Shown in pieces: positions 7,210-14,020 of a DNA stretch of 21,149 nt. The stretch is taken from positions 1 through 21,149 of IMG/VR virus record IMGVR_UViG_3300020430_001060, one strand, 5' to 3'. How positions within the stretch are numbered: position 1 is the stretch's first letter; each line of letters begins with the position of its first letter. The position numbers were made by a program, and so were the translations under genes. Below the pieces are notes generated by a model that searched no databases, was not told where the DNA came from, and worked only from the letters and a program-made list of their open reading frames with translations. Origin of the DNA: a virus.

Positions 7210-7902
7210 TTATTTAATGTCTTGAGCAAAGCCATGCACACTACTGTGAATGTCACCATAAGGTTCACTTAACAACTGATACCAACCCCATTGGGCAGGT
7301 AGTAAGGCATGATTGTTTACAAGTTTTCTAACCAATGCATGATCAAAATGTTTTCTATGATGTATTATTACAGAACTTGGCAGGAAGCCAAACCAATCAT
7401 CTTCTTTATTGTCACTGTTGGCTGGAACTTCTACAATTTTGCCACTGCCGAACTCTGGTCCTCTATTTTCTCTTGTCATAAATCCAACAGGTCCTTTTTC
7501 ATATGCTTTTCTTAGCCAATGATTTAAATCTACTTGCCTGTCTATTTGAGTATTGTAGTCTAATCTCATAATTAAATCAAACCTAATTGGTATCTTTTTA
7601 AGCAGATCAGAATATTGTATCATAGGCACTATACCAAAATATAATTCGTCCCACATTAATTTTTTGTCAACATATTTTGCGAACTTGCCATGTTTAGCAA
7701 TAGCTTTTGCCTGCATAGGATGGTAATGCCATTTTGGATAATGCATAGTATATAATCTCTCATGAAAATTAGCAGGAATAAGATTTGTTTTATTTGTAAA
7801 TGAATGGAAATATAAATTTGCTTCAGGCAACTTACGCTGTAATTGTTCTATTACAGGAGAATTTTTGTCGTTCACTCCGGTAAAACAAATTGCTAGTTGC
7901 AT
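7210..7902 (-). CDS. Putative GT-A-like transferase with RLD motif, 230 aa
   Basis: A 230-aa soluble protein. It starts MQLAICFTGV, a hydrophobic first strand, and has FDLIMRLDYNTQID (108-121), in which Arg-Leu-Asp replaces a canonical DxD. The same D-x-I-x-R-x-D layout occurs in phage and bacterial proteins annotated as glycosyltransferase-like, and the surrounding genes support that reading. A later VGFMTRENRGPEFGSGK and PSSVIIHHRKHFDHALV segment (about 174-191) is consistent with a nucleotide-diphospho-sugar fold. It overlaps the upstream sulfotransferase by 10 nt. The lack of a full DxD makes function less certain than for the other transferases; an inactive or metal-independent variant is possible. 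Confidence 0.55.
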   Translation of the reverse strand: MQLAICFTGVNDKNSPVIEQLQRKLPEANLYFHSFTNKTNLIPANFHERLYTMHYPKWHYHPMQAKAIAKHGKFAKYVDKKLMWDELYFGIVPMIQYSDLLKKIPIRFDLIMRLDYNTQIDRQVDLNHWLRKAYEKGPVGFMTRENRGPEFGSGKIVEVPANSDNKEDDWFGFLPSSVIIHHRKHFDHALVRKLVNNHALLPAQWGWYQLLSEPYGDIHSSVHGFAQDIK

Positions 7903-8561
7903 GTGTAATTTTTCCTTGCAGAAGTATCAAAATCAAAATTCCAATAGTCGATATCTTCCTTATACCAGTCGGCTATTTCTTGTATTGTTTTGCTGTTGTA
8001 CAATTCTCTATAATTGACTTTGATACTTGTAACATTTCTTGCTCGCGGCATTGTTGATATTTGTAAGTACTTTGGTGCTTCTTCGTTTAAGTGTTCTAAT
8101 CTTAATATATCACATACAACATTGTTGTTGTGATCTTTTACATGATGTTTTTGTGGCCACCAACCTCGTATAGCCCTATACCAAGTCAAAGGCTTATTGC
8201 CCCATTGATGACGTTCTTCTATAAAATGATCTAAGGATTTTACATTTGCATATTCTGGTTTTACAAGTCCTCTATCTATAGCTTGTTTGGCGAAAAGATA
8301 TCTACTTACAACTTTGCTCCACGGATTGCGTATAATAGCAAAAGCCTTGTGTTGCATTGTAATATTAGGATTCACATCTATCCATCTAGCATGTTCAACG
8401 CCCTTTGTATCTCTCTCGCCATAGCTTTCCATAGTTTGTTTGAAACCTTTGAAATCTGTGATCCATTTCTTATTGACTGGTAAGATTTTATCTTGAAAAA
8501 TCTCACTTTCTCTGATTGTTACTCCGCCGTTTTTTGGAATGTGTATAAAAAGTTTTTTCAT
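7893..8561 (-). CDS. PAPS-dependent sulfotransferase, 222 aa
   Basis: A 222-aa protein with the two cofactor motifs of the sulfotransferase family. FIHIPKNGG (5-13) is the 5'-phosphosulfate loop, and AIIRNPWSKVVSRYLF (75-90) is the 3'-phosphate-binding RxPxxRxxSxY-type element. ILRLEHLNE (152-160) and a C-terminal YKEDIDYWNFDF (200-211) fit Sulfotransfer_2-like proteins, which are typically 200-300 aa. It would move sulfate from host PAPS to a carbohydrate hydroxyl. Key basic residues (Lys10, Arg78, Ser86) are present, so it looks active. It lies between a GT-like gene and a DUF6165-like gene; its start overlaps the upstream stop as ATGA. No membrane anchor is seen, unlike Golgi relatives. 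Confidence 0.82.
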   Translation of the reverse strand: MKKLFIHIPKNGGVTIRESEIFQDKILPVNKKWITDFKGFKQTMESYGERDTKGVEHARWIDVNPNITMQHKAFAIIRNPWSKVVSRYLFAKQAIDRGLVKPEYANVKSLDHFIEERHQWGNKPLTWYRAIRGWWPQKHHVKDHNNNVVCDILRLEHLNEEAPKYLQISTMPRARNVTSIKVNYRELYNSKTIQEIADWYKEDIDYWNFDFDTSARKNYTCN

Positions 8562-8938
8562 TTGTAGTTTGTATATTCCTTTTCTTCTATAACATCTGAG
8601 TAAGTAAGAACATTTATTTTTCTTTTTAATTCTGCACGTTTGTCATTATACAAATATACATTTCTAGAAAGTTCAATAAAATCATAACCAAAATTATTTT
8701 CAGCTTCGCATTTCCTTTTAGAGTTTTCTATGTCCCATAATTTCAAATTAATTTCATATAGATTATCTGCAAGATGTTTTATTTCAGCTCCGTGATTACC
8801 AACTTTTGCTTCTAAGTATATTAATTCTTTATTAATATTGAAAAGTTTTTTCTCGTCCTTTATTTTTACTTTTTTAATTTGTAGGATAGTAATCTTATCA
8901 AGCAGTTCACCATATGACACTTCTATTTTAACTTTCAT
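8558..8938 (-). CDS. DUF6165-like small protein of glycan clusters, 126 aa
   Basis: A 126-aa charged protein, predicted almost wholly helical and probably coiled coil. Its N-terminus IEVSYGELLDKITILQIKKVKI (5-26) matches the VSxGELxDKxTILxIKxxRI signature I associate with DUF6165 proteins, small proteins found beside glycosyltransferase genes. That recall is unverified. No catalytic motif is visible, and a structural or adaptor role in a transferase complex is possible but not shown by sequence. The gene sits between a GT9-like gene and the sulfotransferase, overlapping them by 11 and 4 nt. The ATG at 8938 lies inside the end of the upstream frame with only a distant GGGAT site. Confidence 0.65.
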   Translation of the reverse strand: MKVKIEVSYGELLDKITILQIKKVKIKDEKKLFNINKELIYLEAKVGNHGAEIKHLADNLYEINLKLWDIENSKRKCEAENNFGYDFIELSRNVYLYNDKRAELKRKINVLTYSDVIEEKEYTNYK

Positions 8939-9689
8939 TTATTTTTATCCCATTATCTTTTGCTCTGTGCATGTGATGACTCCATTTATTTTGATGGCTT
9001 GTTGTATATATGTGTATGTCTGAAGGAGCAAAATATACTTGGCTAAGATGTAAGAATCCACTATCGATACCAACATGATATTTTGCTTGTGTCATTGCGT
9101 ATGCAATATGTTTTAAACTATCTCTTAGTAAATGATTATTTGCTTGTCCTCCTACAGTAACAACTTCATAATCTTGATATTTTGATAATATCTTTGCCTG
9201 CCATTTATTATCCATACTTCTTCTTTTAGATGTAGAATCCCATTGCACAGTGATAAACTTTTTTGGTAAATTTAAATCATTACTACAATCTTCAGCAGAT
9301 AATTGTGGGAAATGTTTTAGATAATTTGTTAGATCAATACCTTCTTTGGGCTCAAACCTTTGCGGATAATCTCCATATATTTGCCCTTGTGCATTACTGT
9401 ATTGTTGTCTTACATAGTCTACAAAGTCTTGATTGCTTGTTGGTTCATAATTTAGATGTGGCATAATTGCAACACTTCCTTTAGGAAACAAAGATAAAAT
9501 TTCTGGCCAACTTTGAGGCTTATGCCGGTTCCATTGGTACTTGGTTAAATGTAACATAACCGGTGTATTTTCAATCACACCATAATTATATGACAACAAT
9601 ATACTATGAACCCTATCGCCTAATCCTGGAGCACCGTAATGAAAATTTTTCTTTACTGTGCTGTAAGCTCTCATTACCAAGTGTTTCAA
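8928..9689 (-). CDS. GT9-like (heptosyltransferase-fold) protein with TTG start
   Basis: A 253-aa protein with features of ADP-heptose:LPS transferases (GT9). PGLGDRVHSILLSYNYG (21-37) resembles the N-terminal GLGD-x-x loop, FITVQWDSTSKRR (145-157) the mid-protein strand with basic residues, VVTVGG (176-181), and HVGIDSGFLHLSQ (205-217) the conserved G-x-D-[ST]-G-x-x-H-[LI]-[AS] donor-site motif. It is shorter than typical GT9 enzymes (about 320-350 aa), so it may be a reduced version. The start is TTG at 9689: GGAGG (9697-9701) lies 7 nt upstream and TTGA overlaps the upstream TGA by 4 nt. An in-frame ATG at 9674 lacks a nearby ribosome site. Donor sugar is unknown. Confidence 0.72.
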   Translation of the reverse strand: MKHLVMRAYSTVKKNFHYGAPGLGDRVHSILLSYNYGVIENTPVMLHLTKYQWNRHKPQSWPEILSLFPKGSVAIMPHLNYEPTSNQDFVDYVRQQYSNAQGQIYGDYPQRFEPKEGIDLTNYLKHFPQLSAEDCSNDLNLPKKFITVQWDSTSKRRSMDNKWQAKILSKYQDYEVVTVGGQANNHLLRDSLKHIAYAMTQAKYHVGIDSGFLHLSQVYFAPSDIHIYTTSHQNKWSHHMHRAKDNGIKINES

Positions 9690-10471
9690 CCTATTGCCTC
9701 CATAAGTGCTTGAACGTTTTCTCCGTGTTGTGGTAAAAGATCTTTTAAGAAAAAATGTATAAATCTTGCTTCTTGCAATCTTGAATCTTCTATTCCTTTA
9801 TACAAGCCGTTCCATCTCCAATCCATGTTAAGTGTTGGTATGCTATCTTTCTTTACCCAGTAGTTCAATAACATTTGATCTGTTGACCATTTTCGATATC
9901 CTATACCATCTACAAAATCCTTGAACTCTGGTCTGCGTATAAATTCTTCTGCTGTCTGTCCTTTAAGATATGGTAAAAATTTTTTACTATTAATCACCAT
10001 CATTCCCATATTATAAAATTCTGCTCCCAGTTGATTCCATTTCCAATCAACATCTGTTAAATTTTCAAAAGCAGACTTTGAATATTTTCTAATTTTAGAT
10101 TTATATTTTTTTGCACAAGGTAATTCTCTTTCTGCAACTGCACCAAAGGCATATTCTTCTGTTAAGTCCCAAAAAATATTTGGTGAATCTTGTCTAATAT
10201 AAATGTCACTATCTATAATTGCAACTTGCTCGTAGTCATGTAAATGTGTAAATGCATTTTCTTTTTCGTAGATAGGCATATACCCTAGCCGTTCAACTGC
10301 TTCTTTACTTCGACCAGTCCTTGACATATCTGGCCTAATTTTAAGTATAGGTTCTCGTTGTACTATGTGTGTCATACTGTATTTGTTACAGTAATTTGCT
10401 ACACTCTGGATACAGTGTTCATATAGTTTACTTTGCTTACCAACTGCAACTTGATAAATCATTCTTTTCAT
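9686..10471 (-). CDS. GT-A-like glycosyltransferase with DSD motif, 261 aa
   Basis: A 261-aa protein with a GT-A layout: the first strand MIYQVAVG, and QVAIIDSDIYIRQDSPNIFWDL (82-103) holding the DxD at residues 87-89. Further on, WNQLGAEFYNMGMMVINSKKFLPYL (about 145-169) is the conserved F-N-x-G-[VM]-[ML]-x-x-N element of GT8-like and related enzymes. RKWSTDQMLLNYW follows, the D-Q-x-x-L-N motif that positions the acceptor. This ordered set makes a retaining sugar transferase likely. It has AAAGGA 6 nt before the ATG at 10471, which overlaps the upstream stop as ATGA. No signal or membrane segment is seen. Donor and acceptor cannot be predicted. Confidence 0.82.
   Translation of the reverse strand: MKRMIYQVAVGKQSKLYEHCIQSVANYCNKYSMTHIVQREPILKIRPDMSRTGRSKEAVERLGYMPIYEKENAFTHLHDYEQVAIIDSDIYIRQDSPNIFWDLTEEYAFGAVAERELPCAKKYKSKIRKYSKSAFENLTDVDWKWNQLGAEFYNMGMMVINSKKFLPYLKGQTAEEFIRRPEFKDFVDGIGYRKWSTDQMLLNYWVKKDSIPTLNMDWRWNGLYKGIEDSRLQEARFIHFFLKDLLPQHGENVQALMEAIG
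9697..9701 (-). promoter_or_regulatory. Shine-Dalgarno GGAGG deciding a TTG start
   Basis: GGAGG on the minus strand is 7 nt before the TTG at 9689, which overlaps the stop of the preceding gene as TTGA. The next ATG in frame (9674) would sit 22 nt from this site, so TTG is the better start for the GT9-like gene. Confidence 0.6.
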
Positions 10472-11037
10472 TTGAGGTCCTTTGTAAAACTCATTGCGTC
10501 TGATTTATATGTTACTTTATTTTCTCTGTCAAAAATCATTTCTACTATACCATCGCATAACAACCAGTCGGATGGCATAGCACCATTGTTATGTACCCAA
10601 TCTAAAATCTTCTTTGCTCCTGTTGGAGTAATTTTATAAGCCCTAGCACCTTCATACCAATTTCCTGGTGCAATAGGTTTTGCTTTTTTGAAGCCTTCAA
10701 ATTTATAAACATCACATTCTTTAATTGTACCCATTGGCTTATTGAATATTACATCATGTTCAAATATACACAATGATTGTTGGCTTACAAAGGCTTTTTG
10801 CCACAGTAAATATTGGCTTAAAAAACAACCTACAGTGCCTGGACGTTGCATGTATCTTTGACATTTTTTGTTTACTTTACTTGCAAATAAATTATAATCT
10901 TCAAGAGTTACATGTTGTCCGTTAACACCTTCGTATAACTGAACGTTCCAATCGTGCTTCTTTCCGGTAGTCATAGCTCTTTCTGCCATTGCTACACTGT
11001 TAGGAAAATCTGGTAAAAATATTATATGTCCTATCAT
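10468..11037 (-). CDS. GT25-family-like glycosyltransferase, 189 aa
   Basis: A 189-aa protein with the run of motifs expected of LPS glycosyltransferase family 25. N-terminal substitution-prone segment VAMAERAM, VQLYEGVNGQ (32-41), the diagnostic GTVGCFLSQYLLWQKA (67-82), CIFEHDVIF (90-98) with Glu-His-Asp at the metal-site position, GARAYKITPTGAKKIL (130-145) and MPSDWLLCDGIV (154-165). It is slightly shorter than typical members (about 230-260 aa). It is a paralog of the protein at 5363-6034; both have EHD where the family usually has EDD. It overlaps both neighbours by 4 nt (ATGA junctions). The role is probably addition of a hexose to a surface-type glycan. Confidence 0.8.
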   Translation of the reverse strand: MIGHIIFLPDFPNSVAMAERAMTTGKKHDWNVQLYEGVNGQHVTLEDYNLFASKVNKKCQRYMQRPGTVGCFLSQYLLWQKAFVSQQSLCIFEHDVIFNKPMGTIKECDVYKFEGFKKAKPIAPGNWYEGARAYKITPTGAKKILDWVHNNGAMPSDWLLCDGIVEMIFDRENKVTYKSDAMSFTKDLK

Positions 11038-11897
11038 AACTCTATGTTTTCGGGTAAATCTCTAAGTTCTCTATAAATTTTTTCTTTCCAGTGAGGTGGT
11101 AACCAATTCAGCTGTGCTGACTTAAAACGTTTATCATTCTTCTTATCACCTTTGCCTGTAGAAAATATATCATGTCTTTTTTGTCCCCAAGCATTCCATT
11201 TGTAAGGAATATTACCCCAAGGTCTACCTTCTGTGTTCCATTCTCGCATTACATTACGCAAAACATCTTGATCGACATACCAGTATATTTCTTTTTCAAA
11301 TGCTTCTATCATGCGTTTGCTAAAAAGTTCTCTAAACATAATTCCATTTTGTCCTGTGCCTAAACAAATTGCACTTGCAATAAACACACTTGGATCTTTT
11401 GGTTTTGGCATCACACAAACATGTCTTGTCAAATCTTGAAATTCGTTTTGGAAAAATCCGTTACGTAAAACAGTGTCACAATCTACTTGTAAAATATGTT
11501 GTGAATCATATTTGAATAGATGTGCGATTCGCATAAATCTTACACTGGCAAGATAAGTTCTCCTTGCTATGTAATCTAAGTCATCCGTTTTAAAAATATG
11601 CTGTCCTTCTTTCATACGTTTTTTATTTTTAGCAAGATTTTTGTAAAAGTCTTGGTTTACATCTTCATACGTGTATGTAAATTTATAATCTTTGGACATT
11701 GTATCTAAGACGTTTACATCCATGTTGCCTTCATTAATGATGTGACAATGTACATGCATCCAACCTAAAGTCCTGTTTATACTTTGTGCTAATGCATATC
11801 CATGTCTGTCAAAATAATCATAATCGCAACTAAAAAATACAATATCTTCTATATCTTTTGGTACTATGGTACCATGTAATTGAGGTAATCTAAACAT
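11034..11897 (-). CDS. GT-A-like glycosyltransferase with DCD motif, 287 aa
   Basis: A 287-aa protein. DIVFFSCDYDYFDRHGYALAQSI (18-40) is a nucleotide-sugar-type first strand and helix, ARRTYLASVRFMRIAHLF (111-128) the helix that precedes the metal site, and HILQVDCDTVLR (134-145) carries the DxD at 139-141. A later IMFRELFSKR and WYVDQDVL segment supplies a DQ-x-[VL] element like that in GT8-type enzymes. This order supports a nucleotide-sugar transferase. AGGAG lies 8 nt before the ATG at 11897. It overlaps the FkbM gene by 8 nt upstream and the GT25-like gene by 4 nt downstream. Sugar specificity unknown. Confidence 0.78.
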   Translation of the reverse strand: MFRLPQLHGTIVPKDIEDIVFFSCDYDYFDRHGYALAQSINRTLGWMHVHCHIINEGNMDVNVLDTMSKDYKFTYTYEDVNQDFYKNLAKNKKRMKEGQHIFKTDDLDYIARRTYLASVRFMRIAHLFKYDSQHILQVDCDTVLRNGFFQNEFQDLTRHVCVMPKPKDPSVFIASAICLGTGQNGIMFRELFSKRMIEAFEKEIYWYVDQDVLRNVMREWNTEGRPWGNIPYKWNAWGQKRHDIFSTGKGDKKNDKRFKSAQLNWLPPHWKEKIYRELRDLPENIEL

Positions 11898-12570
11898 CAG
11901 GACTGCTCCTTGGTCGAAAACCTAACACAGCATTTTTTTCTCCTTTGCCAAGTTTTCTAATTAGTCTATACCCTAATGGCATAAGAATTTTTCTAATACT
12001 ATCTCTTTCATATCCGTATCGTTGTGGATGATCTTTTCTTTCATATAAAATAATTGGTGAGCATCTTTTGATTGTTTCCAATGCACCTTTTGCCACTAAA
12101 GGTTCATATCCTTCTGCATCTATTTTTATAAAATCTACATTTTGCAAATTAAAACTATCTAAAGTTTTTATTCTATATTTGCCATCCTTTTTATCTGGAT
12201 CAACATGTGTACCAAAACTTTTATTTGTTGTTTTAATAGACACTTCTTTTTCTTGATCTCCTAAACCTACCGGGTGTGTTGTGCAATTATAAACTTTCTT
12301 CATATTCAAATTATACTGTAAGTGTGGAAGTAAATCTGTGTTAAGTTCAAATGCATGAACATGTTCGAAAGATTCTGATAGTCTATATGCAGTTATTCCA
12401 ACATGAGCTCCTATATCTACTGCAATACGTAATTTTGAACAGTGTGATATTGCTGTTTGTAATTCTAAATTTTGATACTCTTCAATTTGCCCCATGCCTT
12501 GTTTCTTAGCACTTTTTAAACAAATATCATTCTTGATTGTTCTCCAACCATCTAACTCTATATAATTCAT
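11890..12570 (-). CDS. FkbM-family SAM methyltransferase, 226 aa
   Basis: A 226-aa protein of the FkbM type, which O-methylates sugars and macrolide-like hydroxyls. The SAM loop is AVDIGAHVGITAYRL (50-64), the second strand ends in VHAFELN (71-77), LLPHLQYNLNM (80-90) follows, and the family-defining VDFIKIDAEGYEPLVAKGA (145-163) is complete, with PIILYE (172-177) afterwards. All expected motifs are present in order and spacing, so it should be active. It begins with an ATGA overlap on the upstream GT-B-like gene. In this island it probably methylates a sugar of the glycan, capping or tuning it. Confidence 0.88.
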   Translation of the reverse strand: MNYIELDGWRTIKNDICLKSAKKQGMGQIEEYQNLELQTAISHCSKLRIAVDIGAHVGITAYRLSESFEHVHAFELNTDLLPHLQYNLNMKKVYNCTTHPVGLGDQEKEVSIKTTNKSFGTHVDPDKKDGKYRIKTLDSFNLQNVDFIKIDAEGYEPLVAKGALETIKRCSPIILYERKDHPQRYGYERDSIRKILMPLGYRLIRKLGKGEKNAVLGFRPRSSPDV

Positions 12571-13337
12571 TGTTTTACCTGATACTTAAATGTGCATTGC
12601 CAAGCAACTCCACTTTGATAATCACTTCTATCAAATTGACTCCAAGCGATGTGTTCTAGCATTTCATTTCTGTCAAAATTTATTTTATTTTGCCAATGTT
12701 GTACTGCACTTTGTCCAAGGATTTCAATTGGCTTTCCTAGACATAAAGCCTCTACTGCGGCCATACTATGATATGTAATTACTTTCTTTGCTTTCTTCAT
12801 CATAGGAATAATTTCCTGCCATCTTTGCTTTCGTTTTCCTATTTTTTCTCTTATCACTAAAGGCCCTTGTCCTTCGTAGTATTTAATAGTTTTGTCTCTC
12901 CAGGATTTGTAGTCTTCTCCCATAAACTTAAATATGTTACTGTTATTAGGCATCACAAGTAAATTGTAATCGCCATGTGGATCCCATTGTCCCCAAAGAC
13001 TGTCGTCAATCTCAAGAAGTTTTCTCCTACTTTCACTTACTGGTTTGACAACTGTATTTTGTAATGAATTATAACTTATACGATAATGCATAGGACGTTT
13101 ATGTTTGTGATTACCTATGTAACCATTATCTATATGGAAAAAATTTATTGATTTATCTTTTATAATTGCATCAAATACCCAGTCATCAAATGGATGACTG
13201 AATGCTAGATATCTGTCTTTCTCGATTTCGTCAGCTGAAGAAATTGTCTTTACATCACAATCACTGTAAAGATAGGTAAAAATTTGACCTCTAAGTTTTT
13301 TACTATTTTCTGGAACTTGAAACTTATAAGGAAGCAT
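12567..13337 (-). CDS. GT-B-like glycosyltransferase, paralog family member D; first gene of the island
   Basis: A 256-aa protein, the shortest of the four GT-B-like paralogs. It carries FFHIDNGYIGN (66-76), the signature shared with the protein at 3034-3882, then LVIREKIGK (160-168) and VITYHSMAAVEALCLGKPIEI (186-206), the family's Ser/Ala donor-site turn followed by G-K-P. The C-terminal tail HIAWSQFDRSDYQSG (229-243) matches the tails of its paralogs. A capsule-type sugar transfer role is inferred. It overlaps the end of the UvsY-like gene by 14 nt, so the island is directly joined to the recombination operon and may share its transcript; AGG about 8 nt upstream is a weak ribosome site. 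Confidence 0.75.
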   Translation of the reverse strand: MLPYKFQVPENSKKLRGQIFTYLYSDCDVKTISSADEIEKDRYLAFSHPFDDWVFDAIIKDKSINFFHIDNGYIGNHKHKRPMHYRISYNSLQNTVVKPVSESRRKLLEIDDSLWGQWDPHGDYNLLVMPNNSNIFKFMGEDYKSWRDKTIKYYEGQGPLVIREKIGKRKQRWQEIIPMMKKAKKVITYHSMAAVEALCLGKPIEILGQSAVQHWQNKINFDRNEMLEHIAWSQFDRSDYQSGVAWQCTFKYQVKQ

Positions 13338-13779
13338 CTTCCATGCCTGCTACTCTTAACTTGACTACGTTAGTAATCTGCCACTGTTTTTGGTCAAGTC
13401 CTTTTAGCAAGCCGAGCCACTTGTTTCGCAAAAGTGCAAATTCGTTTATGATCTTTTCATAGTCAACTACATCTGCTTCACCGTCAACGTACTTCTCAAC
13501 GTCTCTACTAGACAAAGCTCTTTGATAATTTTCAAGATATTTTTTGAAAAATGTACTACGTAATCTACGTAACTCAATGTTGAGATAATTAAGAATTGCT
13601 TCTATTTCTTGCAGTTGTGCAAACCGTTGTTCAACGATGCCGGGCATTTCTGCCGCGGCACGTTCAACATTACCTTTTAACTTTACTTCTACTCTTGCAG
13701 TAGCTAGTTCAGATTCAAAATGCGATATTGCATCAGGTATTTTGTTTACATCTCTTGCAACTTCAGAATACCAACCCAT
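13324..13779 (-). CDS. uvsY: UvsY-like recombination mediator
   Basis: A 151-aa protein, close to the 137 aa of T4 UvsY, which loads the UvsX recombinase onto gp32-coated single-stranded DNA. Direct identity is low, but the C-terminal region YEKIINEFALLRNKWLGLLKGLDQKQWQITNVVKLRVAGME (about 107-147) has the pattern of UvsY: a helix ending in a W-x-x-LL core, a turn, then a [KR]-x-[WF]-x-I-x-[NH]-x-x-x-[LM]-[RQ] strand. The rest is helical and rich in Arg/Glu, fitting a helical hexamer-forming protein. It sits two genes after uvsX and three after gp32, as a mediator would. The assignment is by pattern and neighbourhood. Start ATG overlaps the upstream stop by one base (TAATG). Confidence 0.65.
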   Translation of the reverse strand: MGWYSEVARDVNKIPDAISHFESELATARVEVKLKGNVERAAAEMPGIVEQRFAQLQEIEAILNYLNIELRRLRSTFFKKYLENYQRALSSRDVEKYVDGEADVVDYEKIINEFALLRNKWLGLLKGLDQKQWQITNVVKLRVAGMEDASL

Positions 13780-14018
13780 TAATCATCCCAATCATCTTCT
13801 GGATCTCTATCATAATCTTCATTTTCATCGATATCCAGATAATAAGTTATAGCCGCATCTAAAAAATCACAACTGCCCATAGCATCTCTAAATGCAGTAT
13901 CGTCTGTTCCAAAATCGGCACATACATCAACATATTTTTCAGCTATAGTTTCTATGTGTTTTTTATCAATACTGTCCTTGAAAGTATTCCAAATGTCGAC
14001 TACCATACTTGATTCCAT
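13779..14018 (-). CDS. Acidic 79-aa hypothetical protein between uvsX and uvsY
   Basis: A small acidic protein of unknown function. The first 60 residues are helical with WNTFKDSIDKKHIETIAEKYVDV, followed by FRDAMGSCDFLDAAITYYL. The last 17 residues are almost all Asp/Glu (DENEDYDRDPEDDWDD), resembling acidic tails that contact single-stranded-DNA-binding or recombination partners. No catalytic motif is visible. AGGAG lies 5-6 nt before the ATG at 14018; only 2 nt separate it from uvsX, and its stop shares a base with the uvsY start, so the three are one operon. Position suggests a recombination accessory, but that is context only. Confidence 0.75.
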   Translation of the reverse strand: MESSMVVDIWNTFKDSIDKKHIETIAEKYVDVCADFGTDDTAFRDAMGSCDFLDAAITYYLDIDENEDYDRDPEDDWDD

Positions 14019-14020
14019 GT

